32,182 nucleotides of DNA from DATGLE01 sp035294325 (GCA_035294325.1 DATGLE010000265.1:1-32182); one strand, 5' to 3'; counted from the stretch's first letter, positions 9,917 to 17,694 are shown. The notes: generated by a model not told the origin, from the sequence alone. Translations and numbers: made by a program.

Positions 9917-10903
9917 ATGGATGATGTAGCGACATGGCGTGATCTGCTTGGCAAACTAACGAGCGATCCCCAGGAACGGCAGCGAGTCGCAGAGGCAGTT
10001 GGTGTTAAACCTATTACTATCACCCGTTGGGTGATAGGCAAGTCAAATCCTCGCCAGGATAACCTGCCTGCTTTGCTTGAGGCCCTGCCGCAATATCGAG
10101 AGCAGTTCGCCGAACTTATCGCGAAGGAATTTCCCCACTTCCTTGTTGAAAAGGCTCTTGCGGAGGAGATTCCCCGCGAGATTCCTTCGGAGTTCTACGC
10201 GCGTGTGCTCAATGCCCGTGTTACCAGCATGCCGATGCTGCGCGCCTCATTGATTAGCATTCTTATATTGCAGCAGATTGTCTCGCACTTTGATCCCCAT
10301 CAGAAGGGCCTGGTAGCTACCGCTATCCAATGCGTTGCGCCCGGACCAGGAAAGAAGGTGCGCAGTCTCCGTACAACGGTGGGGCGAGGCACACCACCCT
10401 GGGAGCGGCACATGGAGCATCGAACAGTATTTTTAGGCGCGGAATCGCAATCCGGGCAAACCCTCCTTGCGGGCCGCCCTATTATCACACAGAATCGTGA
10501 AGAGATCGCGCGTGTCTATCCCACCCACTTCGGCGAGTTGGAGGGCTGCTGCGCTACCTTTCCTATTCTGCAATCCGATTATGCGGCGGGCTGCCTCTGC
10601 GTCACGAGCGCGCGCGAAAACTTTTTTACGCAGACGCATATCAACCTCCTTCAGAACTACGCTGATCTGATGGTCTTCGCCTTCAATCCCGAGGACTTCT
10701 ACAATATACGCGACCTGGAGTTTGGGGTCATGCCGCCGCGTGCTAAGCAACAACCCGTTCTCGACACTTTTCAGCAGCGTGTGACGCAACATATGATCGA
10801 GGCTTCGCGGCGCGGCGAGACCCTTCTGAGACCGGATGCGGAGCTGATCGCCTGGCGTGAAGTGGAAGAGGAACTGCTGCAACTCTCATTGCAGCAGAGA
10901 TAG
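9917..10903 (+). CDS. HTH and GAF domain regulator
   Basis: A 328-residue soluble protein. The N-terminal ~60 residues look like a Cro/XRE-type helix-turn-helix (RVAEAVGVKPITITRWVIG, a helix-turn-helix with a recognition-helix pattern). Residues about 100-270 resemble a GAF domain ending in LLQNYADLMVFAF. The protein probably binds DNA in response to a ligand or protein signal sensed by the GAF domain. A TTG three codons upstream (9908) would add three residues; I prefer the ATG at 9917, although neither has a good Shine-Dalgarno sequence. It is a single-gene unit with a promoter candidate upstream and a strong hairpin directly after its stop. Confidence 0.75.
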   Translation: MDDVATWRDLLGKLTSDPQERQRVAEAVGVKPITITRWVIGKSNPRQDNLPALLEALPQYREQFAELIAKEFPHFLVEKALAEEIPREIPSEFYARVLNARVTSMPMLRASLISILILQQIVSHFDPHQKGLVATAIQCVAPGPGKKVRSLRTTVGRGTPPWERHMEHRTVFLGAESQSGQTLLAGRPIITQNREEIARVYPTHFGELEGCCATFPILQSDYAAGCLCVTSARENFFTQTHINLLQNYADLMVFAFNPEDFYNIRDLEFGVMPPRAKQQPVLDTFQQRVTQHMIEASRRGETLLRPDAELIAWREVEEELLQLSLQQR

Positions 10904-10904
10904 G

Positions 10905-10935
10905 TAGAGGTAGGATGGACTCTATCCTACCTCTA
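10905..10935 (+). terminator. Strong hairpin after the HTH-GAF gene
   Basis: Perfect 12-bp stem TAGAGGTAGGAT / ATCCTACCTCTA with a 7-nt loop, beginning two bases after the stop codon. No clear T run follows, so it may terminate transcription or protect the mRNA 3' end. Confidence 0.6.
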
Positions 10936-10981
10936 TCGTTGCATCTGGAGGATTGAAAAGCTTGAATTATTAAGGAGGTGT

Positions 10982-11434
10982 ATGATACTATTAGGACGTA
11001 GAAAAGGCCGCCAACCAATTCTCAGAGGAGCTTCCATGAACAACATGCTTCAGCGCGCACCCCTCAGGCGCAAGCCAGCAATTACACTGACTCACGAAGA
11101 ACGCGCTCAGTTGAATGCCATCCTTGATCTTCTTATTCCTGCCGATGAAAATTTTCCTCCTCCATCCAGTCTCCACCTGATCGATGAATTTTTACACCAC
11201 CTGCTACCGGCCGCTCGCAATACTACTATGCTCACATTGAACGAGAAACGATTGCGAGGCGTTTTACATGACCTGGATAGCGCGGCAGGAGGCTGCTTTT
11301 GCCGCGCCAGCAGAGACGAACAACAGATGCTCCTCAAGCGCCTGGAGCAGCGTGATCCGGCATTTTTCCAGGAGCTATGGACGCTGGCGAATCACAGCTA
11401 CTATACCAGGATGGCGACGCGCAGCTACACATGA
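10982..11434 (+). CDS. Gluconate 2-dehydrogenase subunit 3-like protein
   Basis: Up to 150 residues. The body (LTHEERAQLNAILDLLIPAD..., then DEQQMLLKRLE...FFQELWTLANHSYYT) follows the pattern of the gluconate 2-dehydrogenase subunit 3 family, normally the small partner of a periplasmic GMC oxidoreductase. No Tat signal and no large subunit is visible nearby, so here it is an orphan. Two starts are possible: ATG 10982 with AAGGAGG only 3 nt away, and ATG 11036 (132 residues) with GAGGAG at a better 5-nt spacing. The 3' end overlaps the convergent kinase gene by 10 bp. The family call is moderate; the role is unknown. Confidence 0.6.
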   Translation: MILLGRRKGRQPILRGASMNNMLQRAPLRRKPAITLTHEERAQLNAILDLLIPADENFPPPSSLHLIDEFLHHLLPAARNTTMLTLNEKRLRGVLHDLDSAAGGCFCRASRDEQQMLLKRLEQRDPAFFQELWTLANHSYYTRMATRSYT

Positions 11435-12732
11435 AAAAGGGATGAAAGCAGCGTCCCCAGCAGGCCAAGCAAGAGCAGGATCACGATCACGAGCGGCAGC
11501 CACTTTTTCAGCCAGGACTGGCGCTCGTCGTCCTCAGAAGAAGAGGACGAAAGTGAGTCCTCCTTCTCAGAGGTAGCGGAGGGAGCCAGCGACTTTTTAT
11601 GCAGATACTCCTCAGCCGTGAGCGGCACGGCGCCCGGGGAGTCGTCCGCCACCGCGCTTGCCAGGGGAGACCACTCGGCAGGTCCTGTGGGCAAGGAGGG
11701 AGTGGCGGCTTTGTCATCGCTCAGGAAGCTCTGCCGGCGTATCTTCGTAACCTTGCCGGTGGCCGGTTCTGCGGTATTTGAGGGCAGCAGCGATGGCGAT
11801 ACCAGCGGCGCAGGCGTCTGCGTGCCGCTGCTGCCGGAGAGCGGGCCAGATTCAGGATGTGATTGCGCCGGAGGAATAGAGCGCGCGACAGGAGAAGCTA
11901 CCGGCGCTATTGTGACCGCTCTGAGAAAAGCCTGATAGAACTCCTCCGGGGAGGCAAAACGATCATCCGAACGTTTCTGCATCGCTGTGCTCAGCACGCT
12001 ATCGACGGCATCTGAAATACTGGGGACGATAGCGCGCGCTGACGGCGGAGGCTGGCGCACATGCTTGAGCAGCACCTCAACCGGCGTCTGGCCGGTAAAG
12101 GGAGGAGCGCCGGTCAGGATGCGGAACAGCAGGATACCCAGCGCATAGATATCGCTCGCCGGGCGCTGTACGCCCAGGGATTGTTCAGGCGCGGTATATT
12201 CGGCCAGCCCCCAACCCATGCGCGTCAGTGATTGCTGGCTATCGTCGTAACCGCGCGCGATGCCAAAATCGGCGAGCAGCATGCGCCCATTGCTTGCCAC
12301 GAATACGTTTGAAGGCTTGATGTTTCCGTGAATCACATTGCGCTCGTGAACGTACTGGAGAGCGCTGCACAATTGCCGGAGAATTGGAAGGGCCTGCATG
12401 GCGGAGAAGCGCCCTCCCACACGTTTCAACAGCTCCTCAAGCGTGCCTGTGGCAATAAACGGCGTCACGGTATAAAGCAGTCCTTCATCCTCGCCATATT
12501 CGAGTAAAGGTAAAATATGCGGGTGAGCCAGGTGGGCAATCTTCTCCGCCCCGGCCATAAAATATTCTCGAAACGACTCGCGTTGAGCATAGTCGGGGCG
12601 GAAAACCTTCACCGCTACCTCATCGCGTTCTTCTCCTTGACGGCGAGCAGCGTAAACGCTGGCGATACCCCCTCTGCTCACGCATCGTTGCAGGAGATAG
12701 TTACCTGGCAGTACACTTTCGGTGTCAGACAT
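11425..12732 (-). CDS. Membrane-anchored Ser/Thr kinase homologue with HGN catalytic loop
   Basis: A 435-residue protein with an N-terminal eukaryotic-like kinase fold (about 10-280): glycine-rich loop SRGGIASVY, K42 in VAVKVF, DFG at D155, and the APE-like TAPEQS motif. The catalytic loop reads HGNIKPSN at 135-142, so the invariant Asp of HRD is Asn137. This predicts very low or no phosphotransfer, i.e. a pseudokinase or scaffold, unless another residue compensates. A Ser/Pro-rich linker follows, then a C-terminal membrane helix (LPLVIVILLLLGLLGTLL) that anchors the kinase domain to the cytoplasmic face. I chose ATG 12732 (GGGGTG upstream); the open frame continues to 12930 but passes through a long palindrome. 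It is divergent from the EcfT gene and its 3' end overlaps the convergent gene by 10 bp. Confidence 0.88.
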   Translation of the reverse strand: MSDTESVLPGNYLLQRCVSRGGIASVYAARRQGEERDEVAVKVFRPDYAQRESFREYFMAGAEKIAHLAHPHILPLLEYGEDEGLLYTVTPFIATGTLEELLKRVGGRFSAMQALPILRQLCSALQYVHERNVIHGNIKPSNVFVASNGRMLLADFGIARGYDDSQQSLTRMGWGLAEYTAPEQSLGVQRPASDIYALGILLFRILTGAPPFTGQTPVEVLLKHVRQPPPSARAIVPSISDAVDSVLSTAMQKRSDDRFASPEEFYQAFLRAVTIAPVASPVARSIPPAQSHPESGPLSGSSGTQTPAPLVSPSLLPSNTAEPATGKVTKIRRQSFLSDDKAATPSLPTGPAEWSPLASAVADDSPGAVPLTAEEYLHKKSLAPSATSEKEDSLSSSSSEDDERQSWLKKWLPLVIVILLLLGLLGTLLSSLFHV

Positions 12733-12847
12733 AGAGCACCCCGTATTTTTTATGGAACTAAACGCGATGCCGCGATGTTTTAGCGTGTGTCCGATATTCA
12801 TGTCTCCACGCACGATGCCTTCGCGCGGCGCAGTCGCACCAACGATA

Positions 12848-12898
12848 GAGTTTGCTGTGTGGTTCAGGCGCTCCGCGCCTGAACCACACAGCAAACTC
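12848..12898. repeat. Perfect 24-bp hairpin (family member 1)
   Basis: Arms 12848-12871 and 12875-12898 are exact reverse complements around the 3-nt loop tcc; the apex is GGCGC-tcc-GCGCC. It lies in the divergent gap between the kinase and EcfT genes. There is no flanking T run, so it does not look like a terminator. Confidence 0.9.
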
Positions 12899-12935
12899 CA
12901 ATGGAAGGTGTGTGCAACTCCACTGCCCAATAGAT

Positions 12936-12986
12936 TGAGAGTGTTGTGAGGAAATGCGCGGCGCGCATTTCCTCACAACACTCTCA
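12936..12986. repeat. Perfect 24-bp hairpin (family member 2)
   Basis: Arms 12936-12959 and 12963-12986 pair exactly around the loop ggc. The apex AAATGCGC-ggc-GCGCATTT is the same as in the hairpins at 16697-16751 and 17634-17694, while the lower stem is unrelated in sequence. Confidence 0.9.
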
Positions 12987-13071
12987 TCCAGAACGCGAGC
13001 GCCACAGGCGCGCGCGCGTCCTCGAAAACTGAGATGCTCTTACAGAAAACCGGTGTCCTACGAAGTAGCAG

Positions 13072-13100
13072 ATGCCAGAGTATATAGTATATAATGGCAT
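13072..13100 (+). promoter_or_regulatory. Candidate promoter/operator of the EcfT gene
   Basis: A perfect TATAAT (13090-13095) sits between inverted half-sites ATGCCA (13072-13077) and TGGCAT (13095-13100), about 80 bp before the EcfT start. I see no good -35 hexamer, so the promoter may depend on an activator or be repressed at this palindrome. Confidence 0.4.
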
Positions 13101-13173
13101 TACTGTGAGACATGGAGTGTAATTTGTTCTCGCTGCTATGCGGTTTTAGAGACTTATGGAAGGGAAGTGATCT

Positions 13174-14262
13174 TTGTCTGACAGTAGCCGCGCCGTAAAT
13201 GAGCCAGTTTTCTTACAGCCACCGCCTGAAAAACGCTATGTGCGCTCGTTCCTCTTTTCACGGCGCATTGACGCCCCTTTCGCGCAGGTGCATCTCATTG
13301 CGCGCACGGTACTGGTATTGTGCATGTCGGGCCTGCAACTGCGCACCATCGACGCGGCCCATCCCGATCCGGCAGCCGCCGCGCTACTCTGGCTGCTCGC
13401 GCTGCTGCTCTTTTTCCTGAGCGGCATGCGCTTACGCACGGCCCGCATCTATCTCCTGCTGACCGTGCCTACGCTCTTGAGCCTCTTTACCACCTGGGCG
13501 CTCTTTAATCCCGTGCCGGGCCGGCATGTACTGCTGCGCTCCATGATTTATCCCGGCTCTATCGATATCGGGGTCTCGCTCTGGATGGTCGTGTGGCTGG
13601 CGATTGTGGTGGGATACTTCTGGTGGACGCGCAGGCTCGCGACGGGCATCCTCGTCGCGAGCATCGTCGCCTTTATCGTCGCTCATCTCTTCGCGCTCCC
13701 TGGCTGGACCTTCTTTCATGTGCCATTTTTTCGCCCGCTCACCGTGCTTATCAGTGATCGCGGCCTGCTGGTCGCGATCACCAAAGTCATCGGCTATTCC
13801 GGCATGGTCTTCTCGACAATCGCACTGGTCGTCACCAGCCGTGACGTTGAGCTGATCGGCACGCTGCGCCAGTTGCGCATGCCGCAGGCGGTGATCTTTT
13901 TTCTGAGCACCGTTTTCCGTGCGCTCAACCTGGCGCTCGCCGATTACGGCATTATTCACCAGGCCCAGGTAGCTCGCGCGATCAATGCACGCCCGCGCAG
14001 CTTTATCCGCCAGGTCCGTGACGTTGCCAGTACCGCCGTGCCGCTGGTGGCGATGATGATCCGGCGCTCCAGCGAGATCGGGGATGCGTTGATGGCGCGC
14101 GGCTACAGCCTGCGGCGCTCCAACGCCAACTTTTACGAGACGAGTCCCTGGCGGCTCATCGACTGGCTTGTGCTGTTCTTCAGCCTTTTCCTGCTCTATC
14201 TGACGCTCGGCCCGTGCTTTGACCTGACGAGCCTGGTAATGCAATGGTTGAAGATAATTTAA
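13174..14262 (+). CDS. ecfT: ECF transporter T component (EcfT/CbiQ family)
   Basis: A 362-residue integral membrane protein with five to six hydrophobic segments in the first two thirds, then the cytoplasmic coupling region. The C-terminal half has the EcfT pattern: IDAxP-like RAINARPRSF, then PLVAMMIRRSSEIGDALMARGYSLR, whose ARG motif is the coupling helix that contacts the ATPases. The T component transmits ATPase motion to the substrate-binding S subunit in energy-coupling-factor vitamin or metal transporters. Start is a TTG at 13174 with GGAAGGGAAG about 7 nt upstream; the ATG at 13156 runs into a stop. The fused ATPase gene follows 206 bp later on the same strand. Confidence 0.87.
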   Translation: MSDSSRAVNEPVFLQPPPEKRYVRSFLFSRRIDAPFAQVHLIARTVLVLCMSGLQLRTIDAAHPDPAAAALLWLLALLLFFLSGMRLRTARIYLLLTVPTLLSLFTTWALFNPVPGRHVLLRSMIYPGSIDIGVSLWMVVWLAIVVGYFWWTRRLATGILVASIVAFIVAHLFALPGWTFFHVPFFRPLTVLISDRGLLVAITKVIGYSGMVFSTIALVVTSRDVELIGTLRQLRMPQAVIFFLSTVFRALNLALADYGIIHQAQVARAINARPRSFIRQVRDVASTAVPLVAMMIRRSSEIGDALMARGYSLRRSNANFYETSPWRLIDWLVLFFSLFLLYLTLGPCFDLTSLVMQWLKII

Positions 14263-14274
14263 ACACGCAGCTAT

Positions 14275-14397
14275 GCGATGATGAAGATTAACGACCAGCA
14301 TCGTGATGTCATCCCGGGCGCGTGAGCCGCAGCCCTTCGCTCTCGCTCAGGATGACATGCTTGCTTCCCGGTGGTGATTGTTCACCTTCATCATCGC
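14275..14397. repeat. Nested inverted-repeat element (MITE-like)
   Basis: Outer ends 14275-14292 and 14380-14397 are inverted repeats matching at 16 of 18 positions (core GCGATGATGAAG). Inside lies a second pair, ATGTCATCC (14306-14314) and GGATGACAT (14350-14358), related to the dispersed TGTCATCCTGAGCG-type repeats at 19406-19624. About 123 bp, no coding potential. It looks like a small non-autonomous palindromic element in the gap between the two ECF genes. Confidence 0.6.
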
Positions 14398-14468
14398 GCG
14401 GCTGCGCAAAGTGAAGATCATCTTGAAATTGAGCACTACGGATTATGGAAGAGTTACAGGAAGGAAGC

Positions 14469-16244
14469 ATGAAAGCGGCATTAAGCGTAGAGGGTCTGTG
14501 GTGGCGTTACCCGACGTTCAGCGACACGCCCAATCCGTGGACGCTGCGTAATATCGCGCTGCGCGTGGAAGAGGGCGAGTGCTTCGGCATCACCGGGCCG
14601 AGTGGCGCTGGAAAAACCACGCTCTGTCGCACGCTGCTCGGCATCCTGCCCTACAGCGCGCGGCTCACCGGCGAGCAATTGCAGCAGCATTTTCGCGGCA
14701 CCGTCATGGTGCGGGGCAGGCCAGTCACGCCTGAAACCGCCGGTACGAACCAGATTGGCATGGTGCTGCAAGATCCCGAAAATCAATTCTTGCGCATGAC
14801 GCTGCTGCACGAACTGGGATTGGGCTTGCAGATTCAGGGGGTGCCGCGCGCGGAAATCCTGCGCCGTAGTTACGAGGCGCTGCGCCGGGTTGGACTGGAG
14901 CATCTCTGGCACGGCGCCGCCTACCTGCATCCCGCCGACCTCTCCGGCGGCCAGAAGCAGCGCGTCGCCATTGCCGCCTTTCTCGCCCTGCGCCCCCGGA
15001 TCCTGGTGCTCGATGAGCCAACGAGCGATCTTGATCCCGTTGGCAAGCGCGAGGTAATCGAGACCATTGCCCACCTGCGCCGCGACCATCACATGACCGT
15101 TGTACTGGTCGAGCAGGATCCCGCCATGCTCAGCGCCTTCTGTGATCGTATTGCTCTGCTGCATGAGGGACGCATCGAACTGATCGCGCCGCCCGCCGCC
15201 TTTTATGCCGAACGCGAGGTACTGGAGCGTTGTGGCGCCTCGGTGGGCGAACTGGCGCGTATCTCCTGGCGGAGCGGTTACACCTATGAGGGCCGGCCAC
15301 CGCTCACTCTCGCGGAGGGAGAAGCCGCCTTCGCGCCTGCCCTGCCACTGCACGTCACTCCCCCGGAGCCGGTAAATGAGGCGCGGGATCCGGTGGTGCA
15401 GGCCCAGCGCGTCGCCTATAGCTACGAGGATGGCACGGTTGCGCTCAAGGGCGTCGATCTCACGCTCTATCGCGGCGAAATGCTCGCTCTGCTGGGGCCG
15501 AACGGCAGCGGAAAGACCACCTTCGCGAAGATCCTGGCCGGCATCTATCAGCCTGCAAGAGGGCGCGTGCAGGTGCTGGGGCAGGACCTCGCCTCCAGAC
15601 GCGTGCGCAAGCTGCTGCCGCGCTCGGTTGGCTACGTCTTCCAGAACCCCGATCATCAACTCTTTTGCCGTAGGGTCAGCGACGAGATCGCCTACGGGCT
15701 GAAGAACCTGGGCATCGGGGCCGCGGAGCGCAAAGCCATCGTCGCCGAAACATTGGAGGCCGTCGATTTGTCGCGCTACGCCGATGAAGACCCGCTCTTT
15801 TTGAGCAAGGGGCAGCGCCAGCGATTGGCTGTGGCGGCAGTGCTGGCGATGGGGCCTGATATCCTCATCGTCGATGAGCCGACCACGGGCCAGGATTATC
15901 GCTCGGTGCGCGGGATCATGAGCCTGCTGTGCGATCTCCAGCGCCGGGGCAAAACCATCCTCATTATCACCCACGACATGACGCTCGTCGCTGAATATTG
16001 CCAGCGCGTCGTCGCCTTCCGCGATGGTTTGCTCTCCTTCAGTGGCACGCCGGAAGAACTCTTTGGCAGCCAGGAGGCCCTGACGCGCACCGGTCTCTAC
16101 CCTCCAGATGCGGCGGCCCTCAGCGCTCGTCTGCGCCACAGGCAGGCCGATCTGCCTCCCCTGCTCACCGTCGAGCAATGGGTTGCGGCGCTGGGACTCC
16201 AGGTTCCTCGCAGGGAGGTCTTTTTCGAGGATGGCCGGCGATGA
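14469..16244 (+). CDS. ECF transporter A component, two ATPase domains fused
   Basis: A 591-residue protein with two ABC ATPase domains in tandem, equivalent to fused EcfA and EcfA'. Domain 1: Walker A GPSGAGKTT (about 43-51), signature LSGGQKQR (about 158), Walker B ILVLDEPTSDLD (about 180). Domain 2: Walker A GPNGSGKTT (about 343), signature LSKGQRQR (about 445), Walker B ILIVDEPTTGQD (about 467). The second signature has Lys for the second Gly (LSKGQ), a departure seen in some asymmetric ABC pairs. It powers uptake with EcfT and an S subunit. I prefer ATG 14469, which has GGAAGGA just upstream; ATG 14445 would add eight residues but lacks a Shine-Dalgarno sequence. Confidence 0.92.
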   Translation: MKAALSVEGLWWRYPTFSDTPNPWTLRNIALRVEEGECFGITGPSGAGKTTLCRTLLGILPYSARLTGEQLQQHFRGTVMVRGRPVTPETAGTNQIGMVLQDPENQFLRMTLLHELGLGLQIQGVPRAEILRRSYEALRRVGLEHLWHGAAYLHPADLSGGQKQRVAIAAFLALRPRILVLDEPTSDLDPVGKREVIETIAHLRRDHHMTVVLVEQDPAMLSAFCDRIALLHEGRIELIAPPAAFYAEREVLERCGASVGELARISWRSGYTYEGRPPLTLAEGEAAFAPALPLHVTPPEPVNEARDPVVQAQRVAYSYEDGTVALKGVDLTLYRGEMLALLGPNGSGKTTFAKILAGIYQPARGRVQVLGQDLASRRVRKLLPRSVGYVFQNPDHQLFCRRVSDEIAYGLKNLGIGAAERKAIVAETLEAVDLSRYADEDPLFLSKGQRQRLAVAAVLAMGPDILIVDEPTTGQDYRSVRGIMSLLCDLQRRGKTILIITHDMTLVAEYCQRVVAFRDGLLSFSGTPEELFGSQEALTRTGLYPPDAAALSARLRHRQADLPPLLTVEQWVAALGLQVPRREVFFEDGRR

Positions 16245-16301
16245 TACGGTGGGGGGCTGAGCAGGACCAGACATTACGTCTCCACAGGTTATGTGGAATG
16301 T

Positions 16302-16326
16302 AGAGACGACCACAAGGGTCGTCTCT
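16302..16326. terminator. Bidirectional hairpin between convergent genes
   Basis: Stem AGAGACGACC / GGTCGTCTCT (10 bp) with a 5-nt loop, 57 bp after the ATPase gene and 22 bp after the minus-strand small ORF. On the plus strand it is followed by ggcgattttatcttt, a loosely T-rich tail. It could terminate transcription from both sides. Confidence 0.5.
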
Positions 16327-16348
16327 GGCGATTTTATCTTTGATGGTC

Positions 16349-16498
16349 CTACTCTGCCTCTAAACCGAAGATCATGTCCTGAAAACCCGTCTCGCGTTTC
16401 CCTCTTAACGCACCATTGCGATACAGATACGTGTTAAGCTTGACTCCGATAACGATAAACGCAGCGAGGATGATGCTGACGATCAGAAATGTAACCAT
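16349..16498 (-). CDS. Small single-pass membrane protein (49 aa)
   Basis: A 49-residue ORF starting at ATG 16498: MVTFLIVSIILAAFIVIGVK, then a polar, Arg/Lys-rich tail ending EAE. One membrane helix at residues 3-19 with a positively charged C-terminal side. The upstream sequence GACAGG about 7 nt before the ATG is a modest ribosome binding site. It lies between the ECF ATPase and S-component genes and is followed by the bidirectional hairpin. Such short membrane peptides are easily missed. I recognise no family; it could be an accessory subunit of the transporter or unrelated. Confidence 0.5.
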   Translation of the reverse strand: MVTFLIVSIILAAFIVIGVKLNTYLYRNGALRGKRETGFQDMIFGLEAE

Positions 16499-16661
16499 TG
16501 TAGCCTGTCTTTACCCTTTCGAGCGGCTGAAACGCTTCCTGGATGTTTTGTTTTCCTCTTCTATAGTAAGAGGACGCAAAATCCAGTCCAGAATAAAATC
16601 GGGTTTTTTCTGGTTACATTTCTTATCTTCTGGGTGCGTATCTGGTGCGCAGGGTCTTCGC

Positions 16662-16700
16662 TCTCTTCCCCTGCGCGGCTCTGCCGCGCAGGGGAAGAGA
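16662..16700. repeat. Perfect 18-bp hairpin (family member 3)
   Basis: Arms 16662-16679 and 16683-16700 pair exactly around the loop tct; apex GCGCGGC-tct-GCCGCGC. It resembles the apex of the short hairpin at 395-411 (GCGCGGC-gga-GCCGCGC). Its right end overlaps the next hairpin by four bases. Confidence 0.9.
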
Positions 16701-16751
16701 AGGTGCGGTGTGGGAAATGCGCGCAGCGCATTTCCCACACCGCACCTTCTC
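16697..16751. repeat. Perfect 26-bp hairpin (family member 4)
   Basis: Arms 16697-16722 and 16726-16751 pair exactly around gca. The apex AAATGCGC-gca-GCGCATTT is shared with members 2 and 5. It lies in the convergent gap after the S-component gene and abuts member 3. Confidence 0.9.
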
Positions 16752-16752
16752 C

Positions 16753-16854
16753 TAAGGTGAGAGCCTGCGGCGCTTGCGAGCGTTTTAGCTCAGAGCGTTA
16801 TTCTCTGTAAGGTGAGAGCCTGCGGCGCTGGCGAGCGTTTTAGCTCAGAGCGTT
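16753..16854. repeat. 47-bp direct duplication of the S-component 3' end
   Basis: Copy 1 at 16753-16799 and copy 2 at 16808-16854 differ at a single base, period 55 bp. Copy 2 contains the last codons and stop of the ECF S-component gene (stop at 16840-16842), so copy 1 is a duplicated gene end placed downstream. Confidence 0.85.
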
Positions 16855-17538
16855 GCGGACCGTCAGCCCGAAGCGCTCGATGACCGGCCCCAGCCGCGAC
16901 AGCAGGATGGAGCCGATAATCAGCGTGATAACGACATTCGAGAGCGACCAGGCAAACCAGCCGGGCAGGAAGGCGTTGGCCGGGGCTACGCCAGTTTGAA
17001 CGAGAATGAAGTTGCCGTAGAGGCCGCCAATGATGTTGTTGGGCAGCACCGCGCACAATACAAAGAAGATGAAGCCGCGCACCGTGTAGACATCTTTGCC
17101 AATCGGACTCACTCCGAAGCGCGGCGCGAGCGTGCGATAGAGCAGCATCGGCAGCCCAAGCTGAATGAGATCGACAGTGCCGAACCAGAGCGCAATCGGC
17201 AGCGGCAGTGGCGGCGTCGCCAGCAGGCCCGCGCCCACGAAGTTGCCGATGTAGGCGATGACGAATGCCCAGTCACCGAACCAGATAGCAAAGGGAACGC
17301 CAAAACCAATAGCGAAAAAGACCGTTGAGACGACTGGAATGCCCGACGGCATCGATAAAATAGCCAGCCAGGAGAGTACCGTATACACCGCAGTTGCCAC
17401 GGCAACGGCTACCAGTTGTCCCAGGCTCGGAGCGCCAGTGAAGCGCAGCGTATAAGCAATGCGCGTCGAGGTCGTCCCCGCCAGTTCCGGCGGCTCCTCC
17501 ATTCGCTGCTGTTCCTTCCTCTGCACCGACTCTTCCAT
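16840..17538 (-). CDS. Probable ECF transporter S (substrate-binding) component
   Basis: A 232-residue membrane protein with about six hydrophobic segments after a polar 35-residue N-terminus. The layout (small size, GFGVPFAIWFGDWAFVIAY, NFVGAGLLATPPLPLPIA, PNNIIGGLYGNF) fits ECF S components, which bind the vitamin or base in the membrane and dock on EcfT. Linkage to EcfT and the fused ATPases, on the facing strand, supports this. Substrate is not recognisable by a named S family; the neighbouring deaminase-type amidohydrolase suggests a nucleobase, pterin or vitamin degradation product (inference). The last codons are duplicated downstream. A Shine-Dalgarno-like AAAGGGGA precedes the ATG. 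Confidence 0.75.
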   Translation of the reverse strand: MEESVQRKEQQRMEEPPELAGTTSTRIAYTLRFTGAPSLGQLVAVAVATAVYTVLSWLAILSMPSGIPVVSTVFFAIGFGVPFAIWFGDWAFVIAYIGNFVGAGLLATPPLPLPIALWFGTVDLIQLGLPMLLYRTLAPRFGVSPIGKDVYTVRGFIFFVLCAVLPNNIIGGLYGNFILVQTGVAPANAFLPGWFAWSLSNVVITLIIGSILLSRLGPVIERFGLTVRNALS

Positions 17539-17633
17539 GAGAAAATCCCCTTTCGTATGAATAAAGTATAAAGCTGTCTTAGAATGTCTCTGATGACCGG
17601 CCCACTCGCTTGCTCGCGCCTGCGGCGCTCGCC

Positions 17634-17694
17634 GGATAGAGGGTATTTTGCGGAAAATGCGCGCAGCGCATTTTCCGCAAAATACCCTCTATCC
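17634..17694. repeat. Perfect 29-bp hairpin (family member 5)
   Basis: Arms 17634-17662 and 17666-17694 are exact reverse complements around gca, the longest of the family. Apex AAAATGCGC-gca-GCGCATTTT. It sits in the 277-bp gap between the amidohydrolase and S-component genes, both on the minus strand, so it would lie in a shared transcript if there is one. Confidence 0.9.

Noticed and set aside
12733..12930. N-terminal extension of the HGN kinase
   Set aside because: Reads through a perfect 24-bp hairpin, and the ATG at 12732 directly precedes the normal kinase N-terminus.
14481..16313. 610-codon minus-strand frame opposite the ECF ATPase
   Set aside because: Antisense shadow of a clear two-domain ABC ATPase on the plus strand; composition is driven by the codons of the real gene.
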